Positions 1 to 5,747 of a DNA stretch of 5,800 bases are shown piece after piece. A model generated the notes under the pieces. The model did no database searches. It was not told where the DNA came from and saw only the letters and a list, made by a program, of their open reading frames with translations. How positions within the stretch are numbered: position 1 is the first letter of the stretch; the number at the start of each line of letters is the position of its first letter. The translations under genes and the position numbers were made by a program. This DNA comes from Chloroflexota bacterium (GTDB lineage Bacteria > Chloroflexota > Limnocylindria > Limnocylindrales > CSP1-4), in NCBI GenBank assembly GCA_021812735.1, contig JAKAMV010000664.1, positions 1-5,800 of the forward strand, written 5' to 3'.

Positions 1-978
1 ACCTGTTACTACTGCGGCGAGTGTTCGGACACCTGTCCCACGCAGGCCGACCCCGGCGGGTTCATGGCCGCGGCGCGTCGCTACGCCATCGCCAGCTACG
101 ATCGCACGCACCTGGCGCGCACCATGTACACGAGCCCCGTGCTCGGCAGCGTCATCGCCGTCCTGCTGGCGGCCTTCTTCGCCGTCTTCATGTACGCGAG
201 CCATGGTCCGCAGAACGCGGCCTCGCTGGCGCTCTTCCAGTTCATCCCGGAAGAGTTGATCCACAACACCGGCGTAGCGGTGATGATCCTGGTCTTCTTG
301 GCCGGCCTCGCCGGCGTCGCCACGATGGCGCGCGGCATCGCGCGCAGGGAACAGATCACCGTGCGTGACGTCGTCGGGAGCCGTGCTGGACTGAAGCGGT
401 CGACCCAGGCACTCTGGGTGGCGCTGGGGATCGAGTCGCTGGGCCAGCGGCGCTACCGGGTCGACTGTGAGACGGTCCAGGAGGCGCAGCCGTGGTATCG
501 CCGCCGCTGGTTCATCCATGCGGCAACGATGTGGGGCTTCCTCGGCCTGCTGACCGCCACGATCCTCGACTACGGCCTGGCGCTGCTCGGGATCAAGGCG
601 ACCGGGACGCCGGTGCCGATCTGGTACCCGGTGCGGCTCCTCGGCACGGTCGCCGGCATCGCCCTCATCTACGGCACGTCGCTGCTGATCCTCGATCGGC
701 TGCGCGGCGCCAACCGATCGGCACGCGACTCCACGGCCGCCGACTGGATGCTGCTAGCTCTCTTGTGGGTCACTGGTGCCAGCGGGTTCCTGATCGAGCT
801 CGCGCTCTACCTGCCGCAGCCGCCCCTCTGGGGTTACTGGGTCTTCCTCTTCCACGTTTCGGTGGCGATGGAGCTCGTGCTGCTCGCCCCCTTCATGAAG
901 TTCGCCCACGCCGTCTACCGGCCGGTGGCGCTCTTCTTCTACGCCCTCGCCGAGCACCGAGGGACCGAGGGCAGCTGA
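1..978 (+). CDS. Membrane-bound 4Fe-4S / NarI-like cytochrome b-type electron transfer protein (5' end missing)
   Basis: The reading frame is open from the first base, so the true start lies upstream; 325 residues are visible. Seen: a complete 4Fe-4S motif CYYCGECSDTCP at visible residues 2-13, probably the last cluster of a ferredoxin-like domain. It is followed by about six hydrophobic segments (roughly 46-67, 87-110, 172-197, 209-231, 247-271, 278-317). His residues lie in or beside helices at 88, 173, 285 and 303. The last two are 18 residues apart in the terminal helix, the same spacing as two haem ligands of nitrate reductase gamma subunit NarI. Family knowledge: Fe-S domains fused to NarI/DsrM/HdrE-like membrane domains move electrons between soluble donors and the quinone pool through b haems. 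Inferred: it could accept electrons from reduced ferredoxin made by the convergent oxidoreductase operon. The missing N-terminus could hold another cluster or a flavin domain. Haem binding and partner are unproven. Confidence 0.8.
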   Translation, partial: TCYYCGECSDTCPTQADPGGFMAAARRYAIASYDRTHLARTMYTSPVLGSVIAVLLAAFFAVFMYASHGPQNAASLALFQFIPEELIHNTGVAVMILVFLAGLAGVATMARGIARREQITVRDVVGSRAGLKRSTQALWVALGIESLGQRRYRVDCETVQEAQPWYRRRWFIHAATMWGFLGLLTATILDYGLALLGIKATGTPVPIWYPVRLLGTVAGIALIYGTSLLILDRLRGANRSARDSTAADWMLLALLWVTGASGFLIELALYLPQPPLWGYWVFLFHVSVAMELVLLAPFMKFAHAVYRPVALFFYALAEHRGTEGS

Positions 979-996
979 CCGCGGCCGTGACAGAGT

Positions 997-1030
997 GAAC
1001 GGCCGGGGTGGTGAGCGACCCCGGCCGTTC
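997..1030. terminator. Perfect 13-bp inverted repeat between convergent genes, probable two-way terminator
   Basis: The arm GAACGGCCGGGGT (997-1009) is exactly complementary to ACCCCGGCCGTTC (1018-1030), with an 8-nt loop. It starts 18 nt after the stop of the plus-strand membrane gene and lies 37 nt beyond the stop of the minus-strand TPP subunit gene. The stem is very GC-rich. Neither side has a real T-run, so it is not a textbook intrinsic terminator. Hairpins without U-tracts at convergent gene ends are common in high-GC bacteria. The position between two converging stops is the main support. Confidence 0.7.
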
Positions 1031-1047
1031 CGGACAGTCGAGCCGAG

Positions 1048-1061
1048 GGGCCACGTGGCCC
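1048..1061. terminator. 14-bp perfect palindrome next to the TPP subunit stop codon
   Basis: GGGCCACGTGGCCC reads the same on both strands and begins 5 nt after the minus-strand stop codon at 1067-1069. As RNA it can fold into a 5-bp GC stem with an ACGT loop. Transcripts leaving the oxidoreductase operon would meet it first and the larger 997-1030 hairpin next, so the two may act as a tandem stop or as 3'-end protection. It contains CACGTG and could instead be a protein-binding palindrome, though a 3' location makes that less likely. Confidence 0.4.
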
Positions 1062-1066
1062 GCCGG

Positions 1067-2749
1067 TCAGCGGACCCCGGCCAGCTCCTGGAGGAGGCGC
1101 CAATATTCGCGGCGCTCCTCGCGGGTGGCCTGCATCTCCGGCGAGGGTGTGCCGTCTCGGAAGTGCTGCGCGAAACGGCCCTCGGTCTTGGCAAAGTCCA
1201 GGAAGTCGAAGACCGTGCCGTCCGGCAGCTTCGCCCAGTCCTCCTTGATGTTCGGGTTGCCCTGCAGCGAGAGGCGCTTGGCCATCGTCTCGCCCCGCCG
1301 CGGGTCGTACGTGAAGAGCGGGAACGCCCGCGAGTCGACCGCCAGCCGGGCCTGTCGGCTCGCCGCGTCGTCGGCGATGCCGTGCTCGGGCATGCAGGGC
1401 GTGTAGGCGAGGATGACCGCGGGACCCGGGTACTCGTTGGCCTCCATCACGGCGCGGTAAAAGTGGTTGATGTGCGCCGGCGTGGTGGCCGCGACGTAGA
1501 CGTCCCGGTGCGCCAGCATGATCAGCCCGAGCTCCTTGCGCCGTTCGGGCCGGCCGTGGATCGCTTTCCCGAAGGCCGAGAGCTTGGTGATCTGCCCGCC
1601 GTAGGAGGCGGTCGACGACTGCCCTCCGGTGTTCGAGTAGACCTGCGTGTCGAGGACGAGCGCTTTGATGTCGGCGCCCGACGCTACCATCCGCGAGAGC
1701 GACTGGAACCCGATGTCGTACATCGCGCCGTCACCGCCGAAGACCCAGAGACGCCGCTCCGGGTGGCCGGCCTGATCCCAGCGGAGTCGGATCCCGAGCG
1801 CGTCCGCGGGACCGTTCTCGAAGAGCGAGTTGGTCCAGGGGACGAGGTACGGGTTGAACGGGTACGTGCTGCCGTAGACCGTGTTGCAGCCGGTCTCGGC
1901 CACGATGCCCATCGAGTCCGGGCCGTACACCTGGCGGGTCGCGGCGACCAGCATGCGGATCGCCGTCGCCTCGCCGCAGCCGGCGCAGGAACCCGCGCCG
2001 CCCACGTACCCCAGCGCATACTCGCCGAGCATCAGATCGGCGAGCGCCTTCTCATTGCGGTACTCAGGGGGCGTGACCGGCAGCGTGCGGAAGAACGAGA
2101 AGTCGCGGCGGTAGCGCTCGACGGTGCTCTCGCCCGACGACTCGGCCGCGACCTTGTCGATCATGATCAGCGCGTCGTGGCCCTGGGCCTTGCAGACGTC
2201 CACGCACTCCGCGCAGCCCTTGCAGTGCTGCGGGTCGACGAAGATCCCAAACATGGCGGGCTCGAGGCCCTTGCGGGCTGGGACCTCGGCGTACTTCTGC
2301 GTCCGCACGAAGTGCGAGCGGGCTGCCTCGGCCGCCTGCGCCCCATCGGATTGCTGGGCCGCGAAGGCGTCGATGGCCGGCTCCAGTCGCGACTCGGGCA
2401 CCGCCACCGCCAGGATCGCGGTGTCCGGGCAGGCGCTGACGCACGCCATGCAGCCGACGCACTCCTCGGCGATGAACTTCGGGATGTGTGGTGAGAGGTT
2501 GCTGAAGTCGCGCACGGCCGCCGTGCCCGGCGGGATGATGCTGCGCGCCACACCGGTGTCGGCGGGGAGCTCGACGTCGGCCACGCCGCGGCGGTATGCG
2601 CCGACCACCGAGCGGTTGAAGTCTTCGACGTAGGCGGCCACGTCGAAGACCGTCGGCGACGTTTCGATCGCCTCGGCACGTGCGGCGTGTTCTTCGTCGC
2701 CGAGGAGGCCCTCGGGGCTCTCGACCACAGGAAGCGACTGCTCAGGCAT
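1067..2749 (-). CDS. 2-oxoacid:ferredoxin oxidoreductase, ferredoxin + TPP-binding subunit (C-terminal half of a split NifJ-type PFOR)
   Basis: 560 residues from ATG at 2749; the frame is open further upstream, but that would run deep into the CBS gene. It corresponds to NifJ domains IV-VI. Residues ~30-90 are an EKR-like linker (PGTAAVRDFSN where NifJ has a GTA...YEKR-type sequence). Then come two 4Fe-4S motifs: C97/C100/C103/C107, followed by P, and C176/C179/C182/C186, followed by K instead of the usual P. The TPP domain begins at CAGCGE (255-260). C255, C258, C288 (AETGC) and C452 (YTPC) match the four ligands of the TPP-proximal cluster in Desulfovibrio africanus PFOR. The TPP/Mg motif runs from GDG (339-341) to YSNTGGQ (371-377). 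The role is oxidative decarboxylation of a 2-oxoacid and transfer of electrons through three clusters to ferredoxin or flavodoxin in the cytoplasm. Its partner is the alpha/gamma chain encoded two genes upstream. Its ATG overlaps the CBS stop by 8 bp, and only a weak GGTGGG lies upstream, so coupled translation is likely. Pyruvate is the probable substrate but not proven. Confidence 0.93.
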   Translation of the reverse strand: MPEQSLPVVESPEGLLGDEEHAARAEAIETSPTVFDVAAYVEDFNRSVVGAYRRGVADVELPADTGVARSIIPPGTAAVRDFSNLSPHIPKFIAEECVGCMACVSACPDTAILAVAVPESRLEPAIDAFAAQQSDGAQAAEAARSHFVRTQKYAEVPARKGLEPAMFGIFVDPQHCKGCAECVDVCKAQGHDALIMIDKVAAESSGESTVERYRRDFSFFRTLPVTPPEYRNEKALADLMLGEYALGYVGGAGSCAGCGEATAIRMLVAATRQVYGPDSMGIVAETGCNTVYGSTYPFNPYLVPWTNSLFENGPADALGIRLRWDQAGHPERRLWVFGGDGAMYDIGFQSLSRMVASGADIKALVLDTQVYSNTGGQSSTASYGGQITKLSAFGKAIHGRPERRKELGLIMLAHRDVYVAATTPAHINHFYRAVMEANEYPGPAVILAYTPCMPEHGIADDAASRQARLAVDSRAFPLFTYDPRRGETMAKRLSLQGNPNIKEDWAKLPDGTVFDFLDFAKTEGRFAQHFRDGTPSPEMQATREERREYWRLLQELAGVR

Positions 2750-3158
2750 CGGGGGCACCCACCAGGTGATGGACCACGTCGGTGGTCGAGAAGATCCCCA
2801 CCGGGGTACGACCGTCATCGCCGACGACGATGAGCCGGTGGACGCGATTGAGTTCCATGAGCCCGATGGCCTCCTGGATTGGGGTGCTGGCCCGGCAGGT
2901 CAGCGCCGGCGAGGTCATCAGGTGGCGGACCTGCAGCCCCGGCCAGCTCGACCACAGGTGGTCGGTCGCCCGGGCCCGCACGAGATCGGTCTGACTGACC
3001 ACCCCCACCAGGGCGCCGTCGGCATCCACGACCGGCAGGCCGTGGATGCGGTGTTCGTCGAGCAAACGGGCCGCTTCGGCCAGCGGGGCGTCGACGCGGA
3101 CGACGATCGGCTCGTCGTGCATCAGCTCGCCGACCGTGCGCTGCGCGATCTCGGTCAT
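2742..3158 (-). CDS. Two-CBS-domain protein, probable nucleotide-sensing regulator of the split oxidoreductase
   Basis: 138 residues. CBS domain 1 spans about residues 7-62 and domain 2 about 75-132, forming one Bateman module with no other domain fused to it. Each repeat ends in the typical adenosine-ligand signature: GVVSQTDLV (52-60, S55 and D58) and GIFSTTDVV (121-129, T125 and D127). Family knowledge: such pairs bind AMP, ADP, ATP, SAM or related ligands and regulate a partner enzyme or channel. The start is firm: ATG at 3158 overlaps the stop of the upstream alpha/gamma gene (ATGA, 4 bp) and has GGAGG at 3166-3170 with a 7-nt spacer. The gene's own stop overlaps the next start by 8 bp. 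It therefore sits exactly between the two parts of the oxidoreductase, which suggests that it binds that enzyme or responds to energy charge; this is inference. The ligand is unknown, and it could be an unrelated stress-type CBS protein. Confidence 0.92.
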   Translation of the reverse strand: MTEIAQRTVGELMHDEPIVVRVDAPLAEAARLLDEHRIHGLPVVDADGALVGVVSQTDLVRARATDHLWSSWPGLQVRHLMTSPALTCRASTPIQEAIGLMELNRVHRLIVVGDDGRTPVGIFSTTDVVHHLVGAPDA

Positions 3159-5128
3159 CGGGACGCCTCCAGCGGGACCGCCGCCAACGGCTCCATCCCG
3201 ATGGCCGCGGTCACATCGATCAGGTCGTCATACGCCCGTTCGATCACGGCGTAGTTGGCCTCCACGACACCGCCGCCTCGCTTGCCGAAGAAGCGCGGCA
3301 GGAGTTTGTGGACCGCCTCGAGGAGCGCGTCGCGGTCGAGGCCGGCCCGCGCCGCGAACGGGGAAACCCGGAGGAAGACGCCGACCTGCGCGACGCCCTG
3401 CATGCGGACGACCAGGTCGGGCCGGGGGGCGTATTCCGCGGCCAGCGCGGCCGTGTCGAGGGCGGTGAGTCGGATGTTGCGGGCGAGCATCTGGGCCCGC
3501 GCGTCGGCCGGCACCGACTGCCAGATGTCGGTGGGCTCCTTGAGCGGGGTCTGCACGAAGACCGTGCCGCCGTCCGTGAGCCCCGCCAGCGGATCGCCCA
3601 TGCCGAACGCCGAGACGTCGTGCAGCGGCACGAACTCGACGTGCGTCAGCTCGTTGTGTTGGCGGATCGGCTCGCCGGCGATCGTCAGGTAGTAGGTCGT
3701 GGGCAGCCCCTTCTTTTCGGACCCGTAGCGGGGGTACGCCTGCACGTGCAGGTGGAAGAGCTCGCCCACGAGGGTGGCGAGGAACTTGTTCGTGGTGACG
3801 GACCCGAACCCGCCGATCGAATGGCCGCGCAGGCTGTACGCGCCGGCGGGGCGCAGGTCGATGTCGTGCGAGTCGAGCGCGAGTGGATGGTGGATCCCCA
3901 CCACGACGTGCGGCTGGCGTCGCACGGCTTCGGTGTCCAGGAGCCGGTCGAAGACGGCGATCAGATCGCCCGCGGCCACGTCGCGGCTGCCCAGACCGGC
4001 CGAGACCGAGAGGACACGGGGCACCGCGGCGCCGTCCGCGGCCAGGTCGGCGAGGGCCGCCTTCGTTTCGCGCGTGAGCGGGTTGTCGGCGGCGGCCGGT
4101 TCGTCGGTCCGTTCGACGATCGCCACGGCCTGCGCGTGACGCAGGATCCCGGCGAGCATCGCGCCCGGGAACGGGCGGAACGCCGTCACGCCGATACAGC
4201 CCACCCGGCGGCCCTGCGCGCGGAGATGGTCGACGACCGTGATCGCGGTGTCCGCGATCGTCCCCATGGCGACCAGGATCTCCTCGGCGTCCTCGCAGCG
4301 GTAGGGGTTCACCAGGTCGTAGTGACGGCCGGTCAGCTCGCCCCACTCGCGCATCGCCTCGTGGGTCACCTCGGAGAGCCGATCGTAGAAGGCGCGCTGC
4401 GCGATGCGCCCCTTCATGTAGCTGTCTTGGTTCTGGACGACGCCCGTCATCAGGCCCTGCGCCGGGTCGAAGAGGTCGCGGATCGACGTGCGCGGGTCGC
4501 CCACGTACTCTTGCAGGAGCTCGTCCTCGGGCAGCTGGACGTTCTCCATGGTGTGGGTCGTCAGGAAGCCGTCCTGCACGCACAGGAAGGGGGTCTCGGT
4601 CTCCTCGGCGACGCGGCGGCAGATCGCGGTCAGGTCGGCCGCCTCCTGGGCGTTGCGAGCGAAGAGGATCCCCCAGCCCGTGTCGGCCACGCCCATGACG
4701 TCGTCGTGGCCGGCATGGATGTTGAGCGACTGGCTGGTGAGCGCCCGCGCACCGACGTGGAAGACCACCGGCAGGCGCTTACCAGAGATGACGTAGAGGA
4801 CCTCTTTCATCAGGATGAGGCCCTGGCCGGCCGTGAAGTTCGTGACGCGCCCGCCGGCGAGCGCGAAACCCTCGGCGGCGCTGGCCGAGGAGTGCTCTGA
4901 CTCGGGTTCGACGAAACGAAGAGGAGTCCCCCACAGGTTCGTGCGCCCCTCGGCGACCGCAGCCTGGTAGACCGCCGCCATCGTCGTGGACGGCGTGATG
5001 GGGTACGCGCAGGCCGCTTCCGAGATGCGGGCCTCGACGTGCGCGATCGCCTCTGAGCCGTCGACGATGACCGGGACGCCGGGATACCGAGGAGGGCGCG
5101 ATGCATGGAGGGACGCGGCAGTATTCAT
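3155..5128 (-). CDS. 2-oxoacid:ferredoxin oxidoreductase, alpha + gamma subunit (N-terminal half of a split NifJ-type PFOR)
   Basis: 657 residues from ATG at 5128, chosen because GGAG at 5138-5141 precedes it by 9 nt and family similarity begins soon after. In-frame starts at 5143 and 5254 would add Arg/Ala-rich sequence with no family likeness. Domain I (pyrimidine-binding alpha) covers ~20-260, with YPITPSTTM at 42-50, EPESEHSS at 74-81 and HVGARALTSQSLNIHAGHDDVM at ~124-145. T45 and R128 correspond by motif to the pyruvate-contacting Thr and Arg of D. africanus PFOR. Domain II (transketolase C-terminal-like) is ~270-400. Domain III (gamma) is ~405-645, with RGHSIGGFGS at 434-443 and YPRYGSEKKG at 465-474. 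There are no Fe-S motifs, as expected. This length plus the 560-residue partner gives 1,217 residues, matching single-chain PFORs of about 1,170-1,230. It is the first gene of a three-gene operon with the CBS gene next. The 2-oxoacid specificity cannot be read with certainty. Confidence 0.93.
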   Translation of the reverse strand: MNTAASLHASRPPRYPGVPVIVDGSEAIAHVEARISEAACAYPITPSTTMAAVYQAAVAEGRTNLWGTPLRFVEPESEHSSASAAEGFALAGGRVTNFTAGQGLILMKEVLYVISGKRLPVVFHVGARALTSQSLNIHAGHDDVMGVADTGWGILFARNAQEAADLTAICRRVAEETETPFLCVQDGFLTTHTMENVQLPEDELLQEYVGDPRTSIRDLFDPAQGLMTGVVQNQDSYMKGRIAQRAFYDRLSEVTHEAMREWGELTGRHYDLVNPYRCEDAEEILVAMGTIADTAITVVDHLRAQGRRVGCIGVTAFRPFPGAMLAGILRHAQAVAIVERTDEPAAADNPLTRETKAALADLAADGAAVPRVLSVSAGLGSRDVAAGDLIAVFDRLLDTEAVRRQPHVVVGIHHPLALDSHDIDLRPAGAYSLRGHSIGGFGSVTTNKFLATLVGELFHLHVQAYPRYGSEKKGLPTTYYLTIAGEPIRQHNELTHVEFVPLHDVSAFGMGDPLAGLTDGGTVFVQTPLKEPTDIWQSVPADARAQMLARNIRLTALDTAALAAEYAPRPDLVVRMQGVAQVGVFLRVSPFAARAGLDRDALLEAVHKLLPRFFGKRGGGVVEANYAVIERAYDDLIDVTAAIGMEPLAAVPLEASR

Positions 5129-5137
5129 GCGTACAGT

Positions 5138-5141
5138 CTCC
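5138..5141 (-). promoter_or_regulatory. Ribosome binding site that fixes the alpha/gamma subunit start
   Basis: GGAG on the minus strand lies 9 nt before ATG 5128. The next in-frame ATG upstream (5143) overlaps this motif itself, since it reads ATGGAG, and has no comparable site of its own. The 5128 start is therefore preferred over the longer options. Confidence 0.65.
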
Positions 5142-5163
5142 ATCCGATGGCGCGCAGCGGGAC

Positions 5164-5177
5164 GGGCCGCTCGGCCC
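5164..5177 (-). other. Short GC hairpin in the leader of the oxidoreductase operon
   Basis: GGGCCG (5164-5169) and CGGCCC (5172-5177) are complementary, folding as a 5-bp stem with a 4-nt loop. It lies about 35 nt before the ATG of the alpha/gamma gene and could be a leader stem. In DNA this GC-rich it may also be chance. Confidence 0.3.
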
Positions 5178-5194
5178 TCTGTCGCGGTCCGACG

Positions 5195-5216
5195 GTCGCG
5201 TTGTGCCCTACGCGAC
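5195..5216. promoter_or_regulatory. 7-bp dyad upstream of the oxidoreductase operon, operator or leader hairpin candidate
   Basis: GTCGCGT (5195-5201) and ACGCGAC (5210-5216) form a perfect inverted repeat with an 8-bp spacer, centred about 78 nt before the ATG at 5128. The 22-bp span and spacing resemble a dimeric repressor site but also allow an RNA stem. I found no convincing -35/-10 pair in the 194-bp gap 5129-5322, so whether the dyad is upstream of, within or downstream of the promoter is unknown. No regulator gene is visible nearby. Confidence 0.35.
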
Positions 5217-5322
5217 GGGGGAGGCGGGAGCGCGGCCGCGTTCCGGTGGGCCATCCGGAAGGGTAGGGCCGCTCATGCCACCGGCGGTCAGGTGCGTCGC
5301 TCACGCCATCGCCGGTCGGTTC

Positions 5323-5517
5323 TCAGTGGGTCTGCGCGCTGATGCGGCGGGTGAAGCCACAGATAGGGCAGGTGGCGATACCGGTCGTTGCGTCGAGTTC
5401 GAGGCGCGAGGCGCAGCCGTTGGTGCCGCAGAAGAAGCGGCGATCGAACCCGCGCTGGGCGCGGCGGCGCAAGCGACGCCGCGCGTCGGCTTGCTGGTAG
5501 GTGGTGGGTGTGTTCAC
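5323..5517 (-). CDS. Small zinc-ribbon protein of unknown function
   Basis: 64 residues from GTG at 5517. The start is chosen for its strong GGGAG (5524-5528, 6-nt spacer); a longer in-frame TTG start at 5580 has no such support. Residues 12-27 are very basic (RRRLRRRAQRGFDRR). They are followed by a four-cysteine site C30-x4-C35 ... C50-x2-C53 in FFCGTNGC and TCPICGF, with a 14-residue hairpin-like stretch between the pairs. This is the pattern of a zinc ribbon. The basic N-terminus suggests nucleic-acid or ribosome contact, but no named family is recognised and no function is claimed. It is transcribed in the same direction as the oxidoreductase operon, 194 nt before it, with no clear terminator between, so read-through into that operon is possible. 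The start, ribosome site and Cys pattern together make it a real gene despite its size. Confidence 0.75.
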   Translation of the reverse strand: MNTPTTYQQADARRRLRRRAQRGFDRRFFCGTNGCASRLELDATTGIATCPICGFTRRISAQTH

Positions 5518-5523
5518 GTGGTT

Positions 5524-5528
5524 CTCCC
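5524..5528 (-). promoter_or_regulatory. Ribosome binding site for the zinc-ribbon gene
   Basis: GGGAG on the minus strand ends 6 nt before the GTG at 5517. It is one of the best ribosome binding sites in the window and supports a GTG start for a 64-residue product. Confidence 0.7.
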
Positions 5529-5567
5529 TGCGCCACACCGCGGGATTGGGACGGAGGCGCGTATTGC

Positions 5568-5600
5568 GGCTCGCCGTCAAGACAGTAGATGACGCGAGCC
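5568..5600 (-). other. Long hairpin in the 5' leader of the zinc-ribbon gene
   Basis: Read on the minus strand, GGCTCGC plus GTCA pairs with TGAC plus GCGAGCC around a 10-nt loop (TCTACTGTCT), with one bulged G. This gives 11 base pairs in total. It lies about 50 nt before the GTG start and about 70 nt after the predicted transcript start, inside a leader of about 150 nt. No T-run follows, so it is not an obvious attenuator. A structured regulatory leader, a protein-binding dyad or a processing site are all possible. No known riboswitch class is recognised. Confidence 0.45.
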
Positions 5601-5676
5601 CTGTCGGTGTCGTAGCGCGCGCGGGGAGCGTTGCTCGACCCGCCGCGGGCGCCAGCGACGTTCAACTGGTGCGGTT

Positions 5677-5705
5677 ATTGTGAGCCCCCTGGCGCCGGGC
5701 GTCAA
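5677..5705 (-). promoter_or_regulatory. Sigma-70-like promoter for the zinc-ribbon gene
   Basis: On the minus strand TTGACG (5705-5700) is separated by exactly 17 bp from CACAAT (5682-5677). The -35 box matches the consensus at 5 of 6 positions and the -10 box at 4 of 6. The expected start is near 5670, giving a leader of about 150 nt before GTG 5517. It is the best promoter match found in the window. An imperfect dyad (GCGCCG at 5692-5697 with CGGCGC at 5719-5724) flanks the -35 box and might be an operator. Confidence 0.5.
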
Positions 5706-5733
5706 ACGGCGTGCCCGACGGCGCCGGCACGGG

Positions 5734-5739
5734 TACCAT
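5734..5739 (+). promoter_or_regulatory. Possible -10 box (TACCAT) for a leaderless ABC ATPase transcript
   Basis: TACCAT fits the TAnnnT pattern of -10 boxes used by many high-GC bacteria and ends 8 nt before the GTG at 5748. Transcription would therefore start at or next to the start codon. No Shine-Dalgarno motif lies upstream of that GTG, and no convincing -35 box lies 16-19 bp upstream of TACCAT. It is weak on sequence alone. Confidence 0.3.
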
Positions 5740-5747
5740 TGCCGATC

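Noticed and set aside
995..2494. Long plus-strand open frame (499 codons) opposite the TPP subunit gene.
   Set aside because: The opposite strand carries a full PFOR domain set. This frame is Arg/Val/Gly-rich, has no motif, and is the usual shadow of a high-GC gene lacking stops in the complementary phase.
2750..2818. Longer N-terminus for the TPP subunit starting at 2818.
   Set aside because: It would overlap the CBS gene by 77 bp and adds a Trp/Pro-rich stretch with no family match. The 8-bp overlap start at 2749 fits the operon.
3308..4900. Long plus-strand open frame (530 codons) opposite the alpha/gamma gene.
   Set aside because: Its composition is dominated by Arg, Val, Asp, Gly and His with no recognisable domain. 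It is explained by the GC-rich gene on the other strand.
5129..5254. Longer N-terminus for the alpha/gamma subunit from in-frame starts at 5254 or 5143.
   Set aside because: The added residues are Arg/Ala/Pro-rich with no family match, and the good ribosome site points to 5128.
5164..5274. 9-bp direct repeat GGGCCGCTC at 5164-5172 and 5266-5274.
   Set aside because: Short, GC-rich and only two copies. Chance is a sufficient explanation.
5280..5316. Stem of 7 bp (ACCGGCG / CGCCGGT) after the zinc-ribbon stop as a terminator.
   Set aside because: The loop is 23 nt and no T-run follows, so it is too weak to call in DNA this GC-rich.
5575..5580. A second TTGACG on the minus strand as a -35 box nearer the zinc-ribbon gene.
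   Set aside because: No acceptable -10 box lies 16-19 bp downstream (CCTCCG at 17 bp), and the sequence is part of the leader hairpin.
5101..5592. Plus-strand frame of 163 codons across the PFOR leader and the zinc-ribbon gene.
   Set aside because: Low-complexity Arg/Gly/Ala sequence, no ribosome site, and antisense to a supported gene with a good start signal.
5288..5665. Minus-strand frame of 125 codons from a TTG, overlapping the zinc-ribbon gene in another phase.
   Set aside because: Its TTG start has no ribosome site. The overlapping phase with GGGAG-GTG and the four-Cys pattern is the better gene. The product has no motif.
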